Part shown: piece after piece, positions 47,347 through 55,162 of the stretch
Layout: every line of letters starts with the position of its first letter
Numbering within the stretch: position 1 is the first letter of the stretch
Source: Desulfobacter postgatei 2ac9
GTDB taxonomy: Bacteria; Desulfobacterota; Desulfobacteria; Desulfobacterales; Desulfobacteraceae
Direction: 5' to 3'
Length of the DNA: 64,000 nt
Assembly (NCBI RefSeq): GCF_000233695.2
Contig: NZ_CM001488.1
Span: 3,871,971-3,935,970 of the forward strand
Notes under the pieces: model-generated
Told to the model about the DNA's origin: nothing
Database searches by the model: none
The model's input: the letters and a program-made list of their open reading frames with translations, nothing else
Program-made: the position numbers and the translations under genes

Positions 47347-49158
47347 TTATGATGTCTCGACACCTTGAGATATGCGGAAAATGACAAATTCTGCCGGTTT
47401 TACGATGGCTACCCCGATTTCCGTGATCACCCGACCGAGCGCGATGGATTCGGGGGGGTTGGTCTCAGCGTCGCATTTGACATAGAACGCCTCATCCTCG
47501 ACCGCGCCGAACAGCGCACCATTTCGCCAGACAATCCTGAGGAACGCCTTCACGTTGCGCTCAATCTTTCGCCACAAATCGGGCGTGTTGGGCTCGAACA
47601 CCACCCACCGTGTGCCTTGGTCGATTGACTCTTCAATGAACAACAGCAGACGACGCGTGGTCACATACCGTAGCTCGGGGTCTGCCGAGAGCGTGCGGGC
47701 GCCCCAGATGAGATCCCCTACACCTTCCACGTGACGCAATGTATTGACGTGGGCCGGGTTAAGCACCTCAATCTCTCCATGACTGAAAAGGCCGTCGAGC
47801 CGCATCACCCCGCGGATGCGACCATCATCGATACCCGCAGCCGCTTTGTGTACTCCCCGCTTGATATCGGTTGCCGCGTATCTGCCCGCGATCGCGCCGT
47901 CCGGCGGCACGGTAGCGCCCCGTTTGGTCAATGGATCGGAGATGACCACCCACGGTGCGTAAAGGGCGCCGAAGCTCGAGTTGAACGGCGCCTGTCCGCT
48001 GTAGAGTGATCCGGTCGCCTGCTTGTAAGCGAGCGCCTCCTGTGCGGTGTCTGCGGTCTCGACCGCATGGGCCACGAAGAAGCAGTCTCCCCGTCCTTCG
48101 CAGTACCCGAGCCCGGCTACCACCGCCGCCCGGTCTGCAGTCTCGGGTATGGCGACGATGTTGATGTCGTCGATCGGATCAAAAGCGCTGAGCCCGATGA
48201 GGCCGGTGAAGTCTCCAGTCACCACGCCGATGATGCCGTTGGTTCCACCCTTCAAGGAGGCGTTCGCCGCGTCGGGCCGAAGCGTTGCGCCGGGGACCAC
48301 CGCGACGTCTATGAGCTTAGAGACGCTATTGATTTTTTCCTCGACTTGATTTGGAAGAGAGGCGCCTCGTTTCATACCGGTGTAGGTCTCAAGCACAGAT
48401 CCCCCGACCGAGACCTTCAGGGAAAAATCATCCAGGCCTGCTTCGTGAACGACCTGGAGCGCTATTTCATTGCCCCAGGTTCCCGGTGATTTGGCATTTA
48501 CCGTCAGTATGTCGGTGGTCCCGGATTGCAACACGGTTGACGCGCTGAGGGCGGCAACCGTATCGTCATCCACGCCCTCGTCCAGGGATGTCGTTCCCTG
48601 GACAGGGGTGCCCGGATAGGTGGACAGACCATCCGGATTGGCGATGACCCGCACATAACCTGAAACGCCGTTGATTTGCTGCTCGACCACCGGATTCTCC
48701 GTCGGGGTCATGGTGAGCCCCTCGAAGCGTTCCTTCTCGGTGCCGTCCTTCCGAACCAGGAGTGTAAAGGCCGGTAGGGTCTCGTGGATGACCTCCACGC
48801 TGAGCGAATCACCTACCACGCCAGGCGCCAAGGCGTACACCGCGAGCGCATTGGCCGGCGTTGTATCAGCGAGTGTGGCGTGGGAAGGGACCCCTTGGGC
48901 CGAGCTTCGTACCACGTAGCACCGTTTGCCGCCGTTCTTGAAAAACAGGTCGACCGTATAGGAGAGATAGGCACCACTGACATAGCCGCCAAAGGTTTCA
49001 AAGAATTTGGTCCGGCTGTCGATGAACACCGGCTCTCCCACCGGCCCTTTCTCTGCCAGGCCGACAAACGCAACGGTGGAGGTGCCGACCGCGGCGATCG
49101 GTTTGTTCGCGGACGGCACTTCTTCCACATAGACTCCGGGGGATAGATATTCTGGCAT
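47347..49158 (-). CDS. Tail sheath protein 2
   Basis: A 603-residue sheath subunit. It begins MPEYLSPGVYVEEVPSANKPI and ends with GRVITEIGVAIVKPAEFVIFRISQ, with WGARTLSADPELRYVTTRRL in the conserved C-terminal half. It closely parallels sheath 1 but lacks about 100 residues of the latter's central insertion. AAGGAG precedes the start. It is probably one of the main sheath subunits. Confidence 0.94.
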   Translation of the reverse strand: MPEYLSPGVYVEEVPSANKPIAAVGTSTVAFVGLAEKGPVGEPVFIDSRTKFFETFGGYVSGAYLSYTVDLFFKNGGKRCYVVRSSAQGVPSHATLADTTPANALAVYALAPGVVGDSLSVEVIHETLPAFTLLVRKDGTEKERFEGLTMTPTENPVVEQQINGVSGYVRVIANPDGLSTYPGTPVQGTTSLDEGVDDDTVAALSASTVLQSGTTDILTVNAKSPGTWGNEIALQVVHEAGLDDFSLKVSVGGSVLETYTGMKRGASLPNQVEEKINSVSKLIDVAVVPGATLRPDAANASLKGGTNGIIGVVTGDFTGLIGLSAFDPIDDINIVAIPETADRAAVVAGLGYCEGRGDCFFVAHAVETADTAQEALAYKQATGSLYSGQAPFNSSFGALYAPWVVISDPLTKRGATVPPDGAIAGRYAATDIKRGVHKAAAGIDDGRIRGVMRLDGLFSHGEIEVLNPAHVNTLRHVEGVGDLIWGARTLSADPELRYVTTRRLLLFIEESIDQGTRWVVFEPNTPDLWRKIERNVKAFLRIVWRNGALFGAVEDEAFYVKCDAETNPPESIALGRVITEIGVAIVKPAEFVIFRISQGVETS

Positions 49159-49172
49159 GACTTATGACTCCT

Positions 49173-51281
49173 TTACTCTGAAATCGCCGCGCCGGCCGCG
49201 GCCTGGGAGATTCGAAAAATGACAAACTCCGCCGGTTTTACCGGAGCCACCGCGATCTCGGTAATCACCTGCCCCGCTTCAATGGTCTCGGGCGAGTTTG
49301 TTTCGCGATTGCATCGAACCCGAAACGCCATATCTTCCTTCTGGCCGAACAGCGCGCCGTCGCGCCAGACAGTTCGAAGGAAGTCTTTTATATTCCTTTC
49401 AATCTTTTTCCATAGGGCCAGGTCGTTGGGCTCGAACACCACCCACTGGGTGCCTCGATCGATGCTCTGCTCGATGAAGTTGAGCAGGCGTCTGACGTTG
49501 ATGTACTTCCATTCGGCATCACTGGCCATGGTTCTGGCTCCCCACACATTGAGCCCGGTATCGGGAAACGAACGGATCACGTCAATGCCGTTGTTATTGA
49601 GCCCGTCCTGTTCGGCCTTGGTGATCTGCTTTTCTATGCCGGTTGCCGCCTTCACCCTGCCGACATCGATACCCGCGGGTGCCTTGTGAACACCGCGTTT
49701 CTGGTCCGTGAAAGCATATATGCCGACGATGTTTCCAGAGGGCGGTAACAGAAAATCACGGGTTTCACCCGAAGGTCGAGTTTTCACCCACGGATAGTAG
49801 TAGGCTGCGTAGTTGGAGGCACCGATCGAATTTCGGAACGTGAGGGTATCGGTGGCACTGAGGCCGGGTTTGCTGTCCAGAACACAGAAGAGGTAGCTTC
49901 TCTGCTCGCAATAGCTCGATAGCGCCTTGAAGACATGCGTCAGGGCGTCATCAGAAGCGGCCCCGCTCGATAGGTCGGTCGCTGCGGTGAAACGGGGATA
50001 GGGAATCGCTAAAATATTGACGTCATTAACAGGATCGAATGCATAAATGCCGGTGCGACTCACCGGGCTGCCCACATAATCGAAGCGAGACAAATCAGAG
50101 AGACCGTCCGAATAACTCCCAGCCAATGCGGTGAAGCCGGCATTGACAATCGGAACAACGCTCGCGTCTTGGGACAGGCGGATCAAGCGGGACGCGCCCG
50201 GACCCTCGTTCACGCGATTGGGCGCCCAGTCGGCGCCGTTTTCCCGAACCGAAGAGAGATGTTTGTGGGTTTCCAGAAGATCGCCCTCCTCGCAAACATA
50301 CAGCGAGTAGTCTCTGGCGAGCACTTTCGTGTTTGTCGGAAAATCGACCGCTGTGGTCAATGGTCCCGAAAAGACGGCGTTGACAATTTTATTGCCCCCG
50401 ACCACCTTGGTCTCAACCCGGTCAACGACTGCAAACGCCTGTTGATCCGCCGGGACGATCCAGAGGGTTGCGCCTTGTGGAATCGGTGTGTCGAAAAGAT
50501 CGTTCAACGGCGCCGTGATGCCGGCGCTCGCGTTGCTCAGCGTCAATATCGGATCAGTGTCGGCCGCAATCGTGACATCGGCTGTGGTCTGCCCCATATA
50601 ACTGAAATCCGGTGTCACCACTAGGGCGCCGACTGCAATGGTTTCACCATCTGCGACCGCCGTTCCCTCTGGATCGCTATATAGGCTGCCATAGGTCAAT
50701 GATAACTGTCCGAGTGCTGCGTCCTCAATTCCGGCGACGGTCGCAAGGATCGGATGCACCATCCACAAAAGGGTTCCTTTTGTCATCCCCTCTCCGCTCG
50801 AAACCGCCACCCGGTCGAAGGTCCCCATCGCGCGCGCCGTTGACAACGTTGTGCCGAACTTGCTGCTGTTTTGAACCGCAACGGAGATGCCGGTGCCGAA
50901 CTCGCCGGCGCTGGCAGCCTCTATGGTAAGCTCAGCCGTGCCTGAAACAAAACCAAACGTCCCCGTGGCCGGTGTTGCCGTCATTGTGCTGTTATCCAGA
51001 ATATCATCGTAGTGTACCACACGAACCACGTAGCAGCGGGTCCCGCCTTCCCTGAAAAATGCTTCCACTGCATGCCCGAGATAATATTCCTGCCGTATAT
51101 CGAGAGGTTTCCCGAATACCCGATGGAATTCCGAAATACTTGTAATGAGCGTCGCCTGGTTGACCGGCCCGCGCTCTGCCACCCCGACAAAACCGGCGGT
51201 CGATGTCCCAACCCCTTCTATCACCTTGACGCTGGACGCAACTTCCTCAACGTAGACTCCTGGCGCAAGATACTCGGCCAT
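49173..51281 (-). CDS. Tail sheath protein 1, long form
   Basis: A 702-residue sheath subunit starting MAEYLAPGVYVEEVASSVKVI. The conserved C-terminal assembly domain (WGARTMASDAEWKYINVRRLL, WVVFEPNDLALWKKIERN) is intact. Extra beta-rich domains in the middle (about 100-350) probably project outward, as in decorated sheaths. ATG 51281 is chosen because AAGGAGGAG lies seven bases before it, while the in-frame GTG at 51287 is too close. It is the first structural gene, so expression may be high. Confidence 0.94.
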   Translation of the reverse strand: MAEYLAPGVYVEEVASSVKVIEGVGTSTAGFVGVAERGPVNQATLITSISEFHRVFGKPLDIRQEYYLGHAVEAFFREGGTRCYVVRVVHYDDILDNSTMTATPATGTFGFVSGTAELTIEAASAGEFGTGISVAVQNSSKFGTTLSTARAMGTFDRVAVSSGEGMTKGTLLWMVHPILATVAGIEDAALGQLSLTYGSLYSDPEGTAVADGETIAVGALVVTPDFSYMGQTTADVTIAADTDPILTLSNASAGITAPLNDLFDTPIPQGATLWIVPADQQAFAVVDRVETKVVGGNKIVNAVFSGPLTTAVDFPTNTKVLARDYSLYVCEEGDLLETHKHLSSVRENGADWAPNRVNEGPGASRLIRLSQDASVVPIVNAGFTALAGSYSDGLSDLSRFDYVGSPVSRTGIYAFDPVNDVNILAIPYPRFTAATDLSSGAASDDALTHVFKALSSYCEQRSYLFCVLDSKPGLSATDTLTFRNSIGASNYAAYYYPWVKTRPSGETRDFLLPPSGNIVGIYAFTDQKRGVHKAPAGIDVGRVKAATGIEKQITKAEQDGLNNNGIDVIRSFPDTGLNVWGARTMASDAEWKYINVRRLLNFIEQSIDRGTQWVVFEPNDLALWKKIERNIKDFLRTVWRDGALFGQKEDMAFRVRCNRETNSPETIEAGQVITEIAVAPVKPAEFVIFRISQAAAGAAISE

Positions 51282-51283
51282 CG

Positions 51284-51649
51284 TCACTCCTCCTTCTTTG
51301 CGGTAGATGTTTCCTTGCCTTTCTTGACGCTATCGTTTTGCTTTGCGGCTTTTCTCGTCTCGACCTTGGCAATTTTCTTCGCGTCTTTATCAACGGGATT
51401 CTCTCCATCTACCTTTGCGGCTTTGTTTTCTTCTGCCTCGGCCGTGATTGCTTTCTTTTTGTGAACCGCTGGCGCTGATTGTTTGGAGAGTTGCATGCCG
51501 GCCCGCCTTGAGAGCCTGGCGACATGTGGCGACACGGCCTCTTTGTCGTTAAGCTCCCGGTGTTGACCGGGAAGCAGTCGACACCATCCACCCCCGGGGA
51601 GTGGAAACTCCACAGTTCGATTGGTATGATTACGTAATTTATATGACAC
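51284..51649 (-). CDS. Small protein with Lys/Ala-rich tail
   Basis: 121 residues with a GTG start at 51649 four bases after AGGAGGAG. Residues 1-50 form a compact beta-rich domain (RNHTNRTVEFPLPGGGWCRLLPGQH). Residues 51-121 are low complexity, rich in Lys, Ala and Glu, and probably extended. I do not recognise a family. It overlaps the GTG upstream of the long sheath gene. It may be an assembly accessory, inferred only from position. Confidence 0.65.
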   Translation of the reverse strand: MSYKLRNHTNRTVEFPLPGGGWCRLLPGQHRELNDKEAVSPHVARLSRRAGMQLSKQSAPAVHKKKAITAEAEENKAAKVDGENPVDKDAKKIAKVETRKAAKQNDSVKKGKETSTAKKEE

Positions 51650-51667
51650 TGGTCTCCTCCTGGTTCG

Positions 51668-52591
51668 TTACACTTCAACCATTGAAAAACTGACCGTAAC
51701 GTTCTGCCGTTCACTGAACGAGACAGTTTCGACACTGTTCTGGTAGCCGGAAAGCGTGGCCCGAACACGGATATCCGTAATGATCAGGTCCTCTCTTCGT
51801 AAGAAATAGAGAAGATATCTTCCGCGGACGTCGGTTTCGCACCGCACATCGGTCTGACGGCCGATCACCCGCAAATCGGGTCCCGTGCCGACAGTGTATA
51901 GTCGCACTCGATTTCCAGCGCTGGTACCGACATTCTGGTTCTGAACTACCTGATTATTGACGCGTCTTAGCTCAACGACCACAGAGGCGAGCGGTAGTCC
52001 TGTCACCGAATCGGTCACTGTACCGCTCACTCGTTGAATATCGGATAAAAAAGGATAATAGGGTCCGGCCAGCATCCGAATTATTCGATGGTCGACAAAT
52101 CGAACAAGGTCTCCGGCCTGGAGCGTCTCCGCACCCGATACGACTTCTGTAAGAACGGCGGACACGATACCGACCCCTTCCAGCGGTTGTGCCAATGTCG
52201 TGAGGAAGCGGTTGGAGATGACAGCGGTTCCCACTGCCAATCCGGGCCTGAAATCACGGGTCGCAAAGGTGATTGTGCGAGTAGAAAGGTCCACGGATTG
52301 AACGACGACAAACGATTCATTCTCTCCGGGTACGTCCAAGACAAAATTATCCGTCGTTGAAAGCGGGATTGTAATGTCATGGAAAAATGGTCGATGATGA
52401 TGAGTCTGTATCGAAAGAGCGTGGGTTCCGTCCGGTACGTCTGTAAAGACACAAAAGCCGTCACCGTTAAACACCGGTTTACTCAGACTGTCCGCCATTG
52501 TAACCTCTACCTGCCTCAAGATGCTGGATGTTATGTCATCGACCATCATCATGGCGACAGAGACACGCCGAAACCGTTGCTCAAATCCCAT
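51668..52591 (-). CDS. Beta-rich protein with carboxypeptidase-regulatory-like domain
   Basis: A 307-residue protein with no signal peptide. The N-terminal 100 residues (RVSVAMMMVDDITSSIL, VFTDVPDGTHALSIQT) resemble a transthyretin/SpaA-like fold. The C-terminal 120 residues (VSGTVTDSVTGLPLASVVVELR to GRYLLYFLRREDL and ATLSGYQNSVETVSF) look like a carboxypeptidase regulatory-like domain. A particle-decorating role is possible but unproven. Its start follows the preceding stop directly (TGA-ATG), so translation is coupled. Confidence 0.65.
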   Translation of the reverse strand: MGFEQRFRRVSVAMMMVDDITSSILRQVEVTMADSLSKPVFNGDGFCVFTDVPDGTHALSIQTHHHRPFFHDITIPLSTTDNFVLDVPGENESFVVVQSVDLSTRTITFATRDFRPGLAVGTAVISNRFLTTLAQPLEGVGIVSAVLTEVVSGAETLQAGDLVRFVDHRIIRMLAGPYYPFLSDIQRVSGTVTDSVTGLPLASVVVELRRVNNQVVQNQNVGTSAGNRVRLYTVGTGPDLRVIGRQTDVRCETDVRGRYLLYFLRREDLIITDIRVRATLSGYQNSVETVSFSERQNVTVSFSMVEV

Positions 52592-52858
52592 TCAAAGCTC
52601 CCTCGGACCATCTGCCGGAGTTGGGGCCTTCACGTATATGACTTCACCACCTACCGATTTTTTATCGACAATTGAGCCCTCATTAATCAGGTGCGCCAAC
52701 GCTTTTTCAACCAATTTAATCGATGGTCTAAATTGGTCATCCTCAAACCACCAATTTGCAATTCCTAAAAGATTGTCGGCAGCTCGCGGAAAGTCTTCTA
52801 TATATTGACGTATTACCCTGATAGTCTTCTCCAATTTATCTTCATCATCATTTGTCAT
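52592..52858 (-). CDS. First gene of the eCIS operon, small winged-helix-like protein
   Basis: 88 residues, start 52858 (MTNDDEDKLE) with GAGG seven bases upstream; a longer frame to 52897 would reach into the promoter. An acidic N-terminus and helices lead to ALAHLINEGSIVDKKSVGGEVIYV, which looks like a winged-helix wing strand. It has no recognised family. It lies directly behind the sigma-54 promoter, so it may be a regulator or assembly factor made first. Confidence 0.55.
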   Translation of the reverse strand: MTNDDEDKLEKTIRVIRQYIEDFPRAADNLLGIANWWFEDDQFRPSIKLVEKALAHLINEGSIVDKKSVGGEVIYVKAPTPADGPREL

Positions 52859-52880
52859 TGTAAGCCTCGTGTAAATTAAC

Positions 52881-52896
52881 AGCAACTTGTATGCCA
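52881..52896 (-). promoter_or_regulatory. Sigma-54 promoter of the eCIS operon
   Basis: On the minus strand TGGCATACAAGTTGCT matches the consensus TGGCACR-N4-TTGCW with one mismatch and exact GG-to-GC spacing. Transcription is predicted to start near 52870, a dozen bases before the first ATG (52858). All eCIS genes follow on the same strand with no gap large enough for an obvious second terminator. Confidence 0.8.
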
Positions 52897-52961
52897 ACTT
52901 CTACAAGAGGAAATATGTTAAAGTTTCAAGGATATACTGCAAAAAAAATGGTGGTCCGGGT

Positions 52962-53303
52962 CTAATATGCCCCACATGTTTGAACTAAGAAAAGCGAACA
53001 TGTCAGGAACAGGTAGTCATCAGGAAGATGACCAATACCCACCAGGTGGGTCGATAATGCCCCAATCTCCTCATCTGTGAGTAAACATCTTGGTGGAATA
53101 GATGGAAGCAACCATTCAACCACCTGTTTGCGGGCATTCCAAACGCAGCTGGTTACAAAATCGAAAAGGTTTTTACTTTCATTTGAAATACGTTCAAAAC
53201 AGCGGTAATCTTCAAGATTAGCGATGTCTGTTCTTTCAGGAATCGTCTTAGATTCTTGCTGCAGGCGGTTAATTTCAGCTTCCTTTAGGGCGATTTTCTG
53301 TTT
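52962..53303 (-). pseudogene. Probable transposase C-terminal remnant
   Basis: An open frame of 113 codons with no ATG, GTG or TTG at its head follows the Crp-type gene in the same frame directly after its TAG stop, and ends TAG at 52962-52964. It reads KEAEINRLQQESKTIPERT, then FERISNESKNLFDFVTSCVW and RKQVVEWLLP. This pattern recalls the coiled-coil plus C-terminal helices of some putative transposases, but the match is weak and from memory. It also contains the inverted repeat listed separately. It could instead be an unknown decayed gene. Confidence 0.4.
52974..53003 (-). promoter_or_regulatory. Candidate enhancer (activator-binding) inverted repeat upstream of the eCIS promoter
   Basis: ACATGTT (52974-52980) and AACATGT (52997-53003) form a perfect 7-base inverted repeat with a 16-base spacer, about 100 bases upstream of the -24/-12 element. 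That distance is typical for sigma-54 activator sites. The protein that binds is unknown; the activator at 17316-18701 is the candidate. Confidence 0.4.
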
Positions 53304-54017
53304 CTAAAGGCGACCGGTATGGGATAACTCTGCCAGACCTTCTTGATCTAAAATTAAAATATTTTTTCCATCCCCCTTGATAAAGCCGGCCAGGTCCATT
53401 TTTTTTAATACACGGGAAATGGTTTCAGGGGTTGTGCCGATCAGACTTGCCAGTTGAACCTTGGAAACAGGCAACGACACGTTGACTGCCGGCGATCTTT
53501 CTTTTCCCAATGGGATTGTTTGTAAATGTTCCGCCCCTTCTTCAACCAGGGTAAGAATATAAGCGGCCAGTCTGGCAGGTACTTCTTTCAGACTTAAATT
53601 TTCAATCTGAATCGTAAATTCCCTTAAGCGCCTGGACAGGTCTGCCAGCATGTTCATGGCAAGGGCAGGGGACTTTTCAATCTGTTGGACAAATGCCTGC
53701 CTGGGCAGAAAAAGAATGGTTGACGGTTCCAATGCCATGGCAGAGGCAGGAAAGTTTTTTCCCTGGAACACCGGGACTTCACCAAATATATGGCCGGGAC
53801 CGTATATATGCAGGATCTGCTCCTTTCCCTCAAAAGAGATTTTAAATACTTTAATTTGGCCTTCCGCCACGATATAAAACCCTTTGCCTCTGTCACCTTC
53901 CTGGAAGATAATCTCTCCTTTGTTCACGCTCAATTCGCTGGCCAAATCGGCAAGGGCCGCACACTGGTCTTCTGTCAGCCCTGAAAAAAGGGGAATGATA
54001 TGCAGATAATTTTCGAT
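53304..54017 (-). CDS. Crp/Fnr-family regulator, non-canonical start likely
   Basis: A cyclic-nucleotide-binding-type fold is followed by a Crp helix-turn-helix (VSKVQLASLIGTTPETISRVL). The recognition helix has ETISR, the Fnr pattern that reads TTGAT half-sites. No Fnr-type N-terminal cysteine cluster is present. The first standard start is TTG at 53945, but homology begins earlier: the frame upstream reads IENYLHIIPLFSGLTEDQ, with GGAGG six bases before an ATC codon at 54015-54017 and no ATG, GTG or TTG between there and an upstream in-frame TAA. I extend the gene to that ATC (237 residues). It is probably a DNR/HcpR-like redox or nitrosative stress regulator. Confidence 0.8.
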   Translation of the reverse strand: MENYLHIIPLFSGLTEDQCAALADLASELSVNKGEIIFQEGDRGKGFYIVAEGQIKVFKISFEGKEQILHIYGPGHIFGEVPVFQGKNFPASAMALEPSTILFLPRQAFVQQIEKSPALAMNMLADLSRRLREFTIQIENLSLKEVPARLAAYILTLVEEGAEHLQTIPLGKERSPAVNVSLPVSKVQLASLIGTTPETISRVLKKMDLAGFIKGDGKNILILDQEGLAELSHTGRL

Positions 54018-54093
54018 GCGTTGCCTCCGAAAAATATTTTTCAGTTATGGTTTGATTTGGGGCATCCGGATGACGGTAAAAAAAATTAAAGGC

Positions 54094-54107
54094 TTGATCC
54101 AGATCAA
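54094..54107 (+). promoter_or_regulatory. Fnr-type box before the ferredoxin gene
   Basis: TTGATCCAGATCAA is a perfect TTGAT-N4-ATCAA site. A -10-like TATAGT lies at 54125-54130, so the box is near -40, as for a class II activated promoter. It lies between the divergent regulator and ferredoxin genes and may serve both. Confidence 0.75.
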
Positions 54108-54186
54108 GGTTCCCTTTTTTTGTCTATAGTAACTTCAAGCCAGGATGTAAACCCAATTTGAATTTTAAAAATGAAAGGTGTGATCC

Positions 54187-54924
54187 ATGAAAGTTATTCG
54201 TAAAATTATAGAAATAGACGACGAAAAGTGTGATGGATGCGGTATTTGCGTGCCCTCCTGTGCCGAAGGGGCTATTCAGATCATTGACGGAAAGGCAAAA
54301 GTCATTGCCGATAAATATTGTGACGGGCTTGGGGCCTGTCTTGGGGATTGTCCTAAAGGCGCGCTTAAGCTTATTGAGCGTCAGGCGGATGCGTATGATG
54401 AAGAAGCGGTACACACAAGGCTTGATGCGCAAAAATCAGCTGCCGATACCCCCAAATTTAAGGGTTGCCCATCACAGCAGGTAACAACGTTTCCCATCTC
54501 CCCGGTATCGGGAATGGGTATGGCAACTGCCGGATCCGCCGGCGCCTCAGCCCTAGGACACTGGCCGGTACAGCTTCGGCTGATTCCCGCCACAGCCCCA
54601 TTTTTAAAAGATGCAAGCCTGCTGATTACAGCCGACTGCGTTCCCGTTGCTGCACCGTCGTTTCATTCAGATTATCTGAAAGGCAAGGTTGTCATGTTGG
54701 GCTGTCCCAAATTTGATGATACTGAGCTTTATATTGACAAGCTTTCGGATATTTTTATGCGGAATAATATCCGGGAGATCACCATGATGGTCATGGAAGT
54801 TCCCTGCTGCGCTAAAATGAAATGGATCGTTGAACGTGCCCTGGAAAAATCCCGTGAAAGCATTCCTGTTCACCAGGTAACCATTGCAACCACAGGCCGG
54901 GTCTTGTCTGAAACTCCCGATTAA
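54187..54924 (+). CDS. Ferredoxin-domain iron-sulfur protein
   Basis: 245 residues. Residues 1-65 are a two-cluster 4Fe-4S ferredoxin domain: C-x2-C-x2-C-x3-C (CDGCGICVPSCAEGAI), then a second motif CDGLGACLGDCPKGA with C-x4-C-x3-CP spacing. The remaining 180 residues have further Cys (GCPSQQ, ITADCVPV, LGCPKFDD, VPCCAKM), suggesting another metal or redox site, and resemble the ferredoxin-like proteins found next to hybrid-cluster or Crp-type regulators. Cytoplasmic. The Fnr box upstream and divergent regulator point to redox control. Confidence 0.85.
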   Translation: MKVIRKIIEIDDEKCDGCGICVPSCAEGAIQIIDGKAKVIADKYCDGLGACLGDCPKGALKLIERQADAYDEEAVHTRLDAQKSAADTPKFKGCPSQQVTTFPISPVSGMGMATAGSAGASALGHWPVQLRLIPATAPFLKDASLLITADCVPVAAPSFHSDYLKGKVVMLGCPKFDDTELYIDKLSDIFMRNNIREITMMVMEVPCCAKMKWIVERALEKSRESIPVHQVTIATTGRVLSETPD

Positions 54925-55162
54925 GGGACTCGGAAAATGCAGCACAATCAATGACAGATTCGCCTAACACCTGCGGGATCACTTCGTCACTTGGCGCGGT
55001 ATTTGTATGGTCAGGCCGCGTTTGTTTTAAATGAATTTGTATTTTAGAAAAAACATGCTAATATCCGATCGAAATTGGATTCAGGTACCGGGAATTAGGC
55101 CTGCAAATATCAATAATTCCAGTTGCCTGGCAACATAAAAAATCAAATTCAGGATAGATCAG

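Noticed and set aside
18686..52858. A prophage or R-type pyocin
   Set aside because: There are no capsid, terminase, lysis or integrase genes, while the AAA ATPase, DUF4255, DUF4157 and multiple sheath genes are specific to eCIS.
53038..53050. CCCACCAGGTGGG palindrome as an eCIS operator
   Set aside because: It lies within the decayed open frame, farther from the promoter than the ACATGTT repeat, and a single palindrome of this size is weak evidence.
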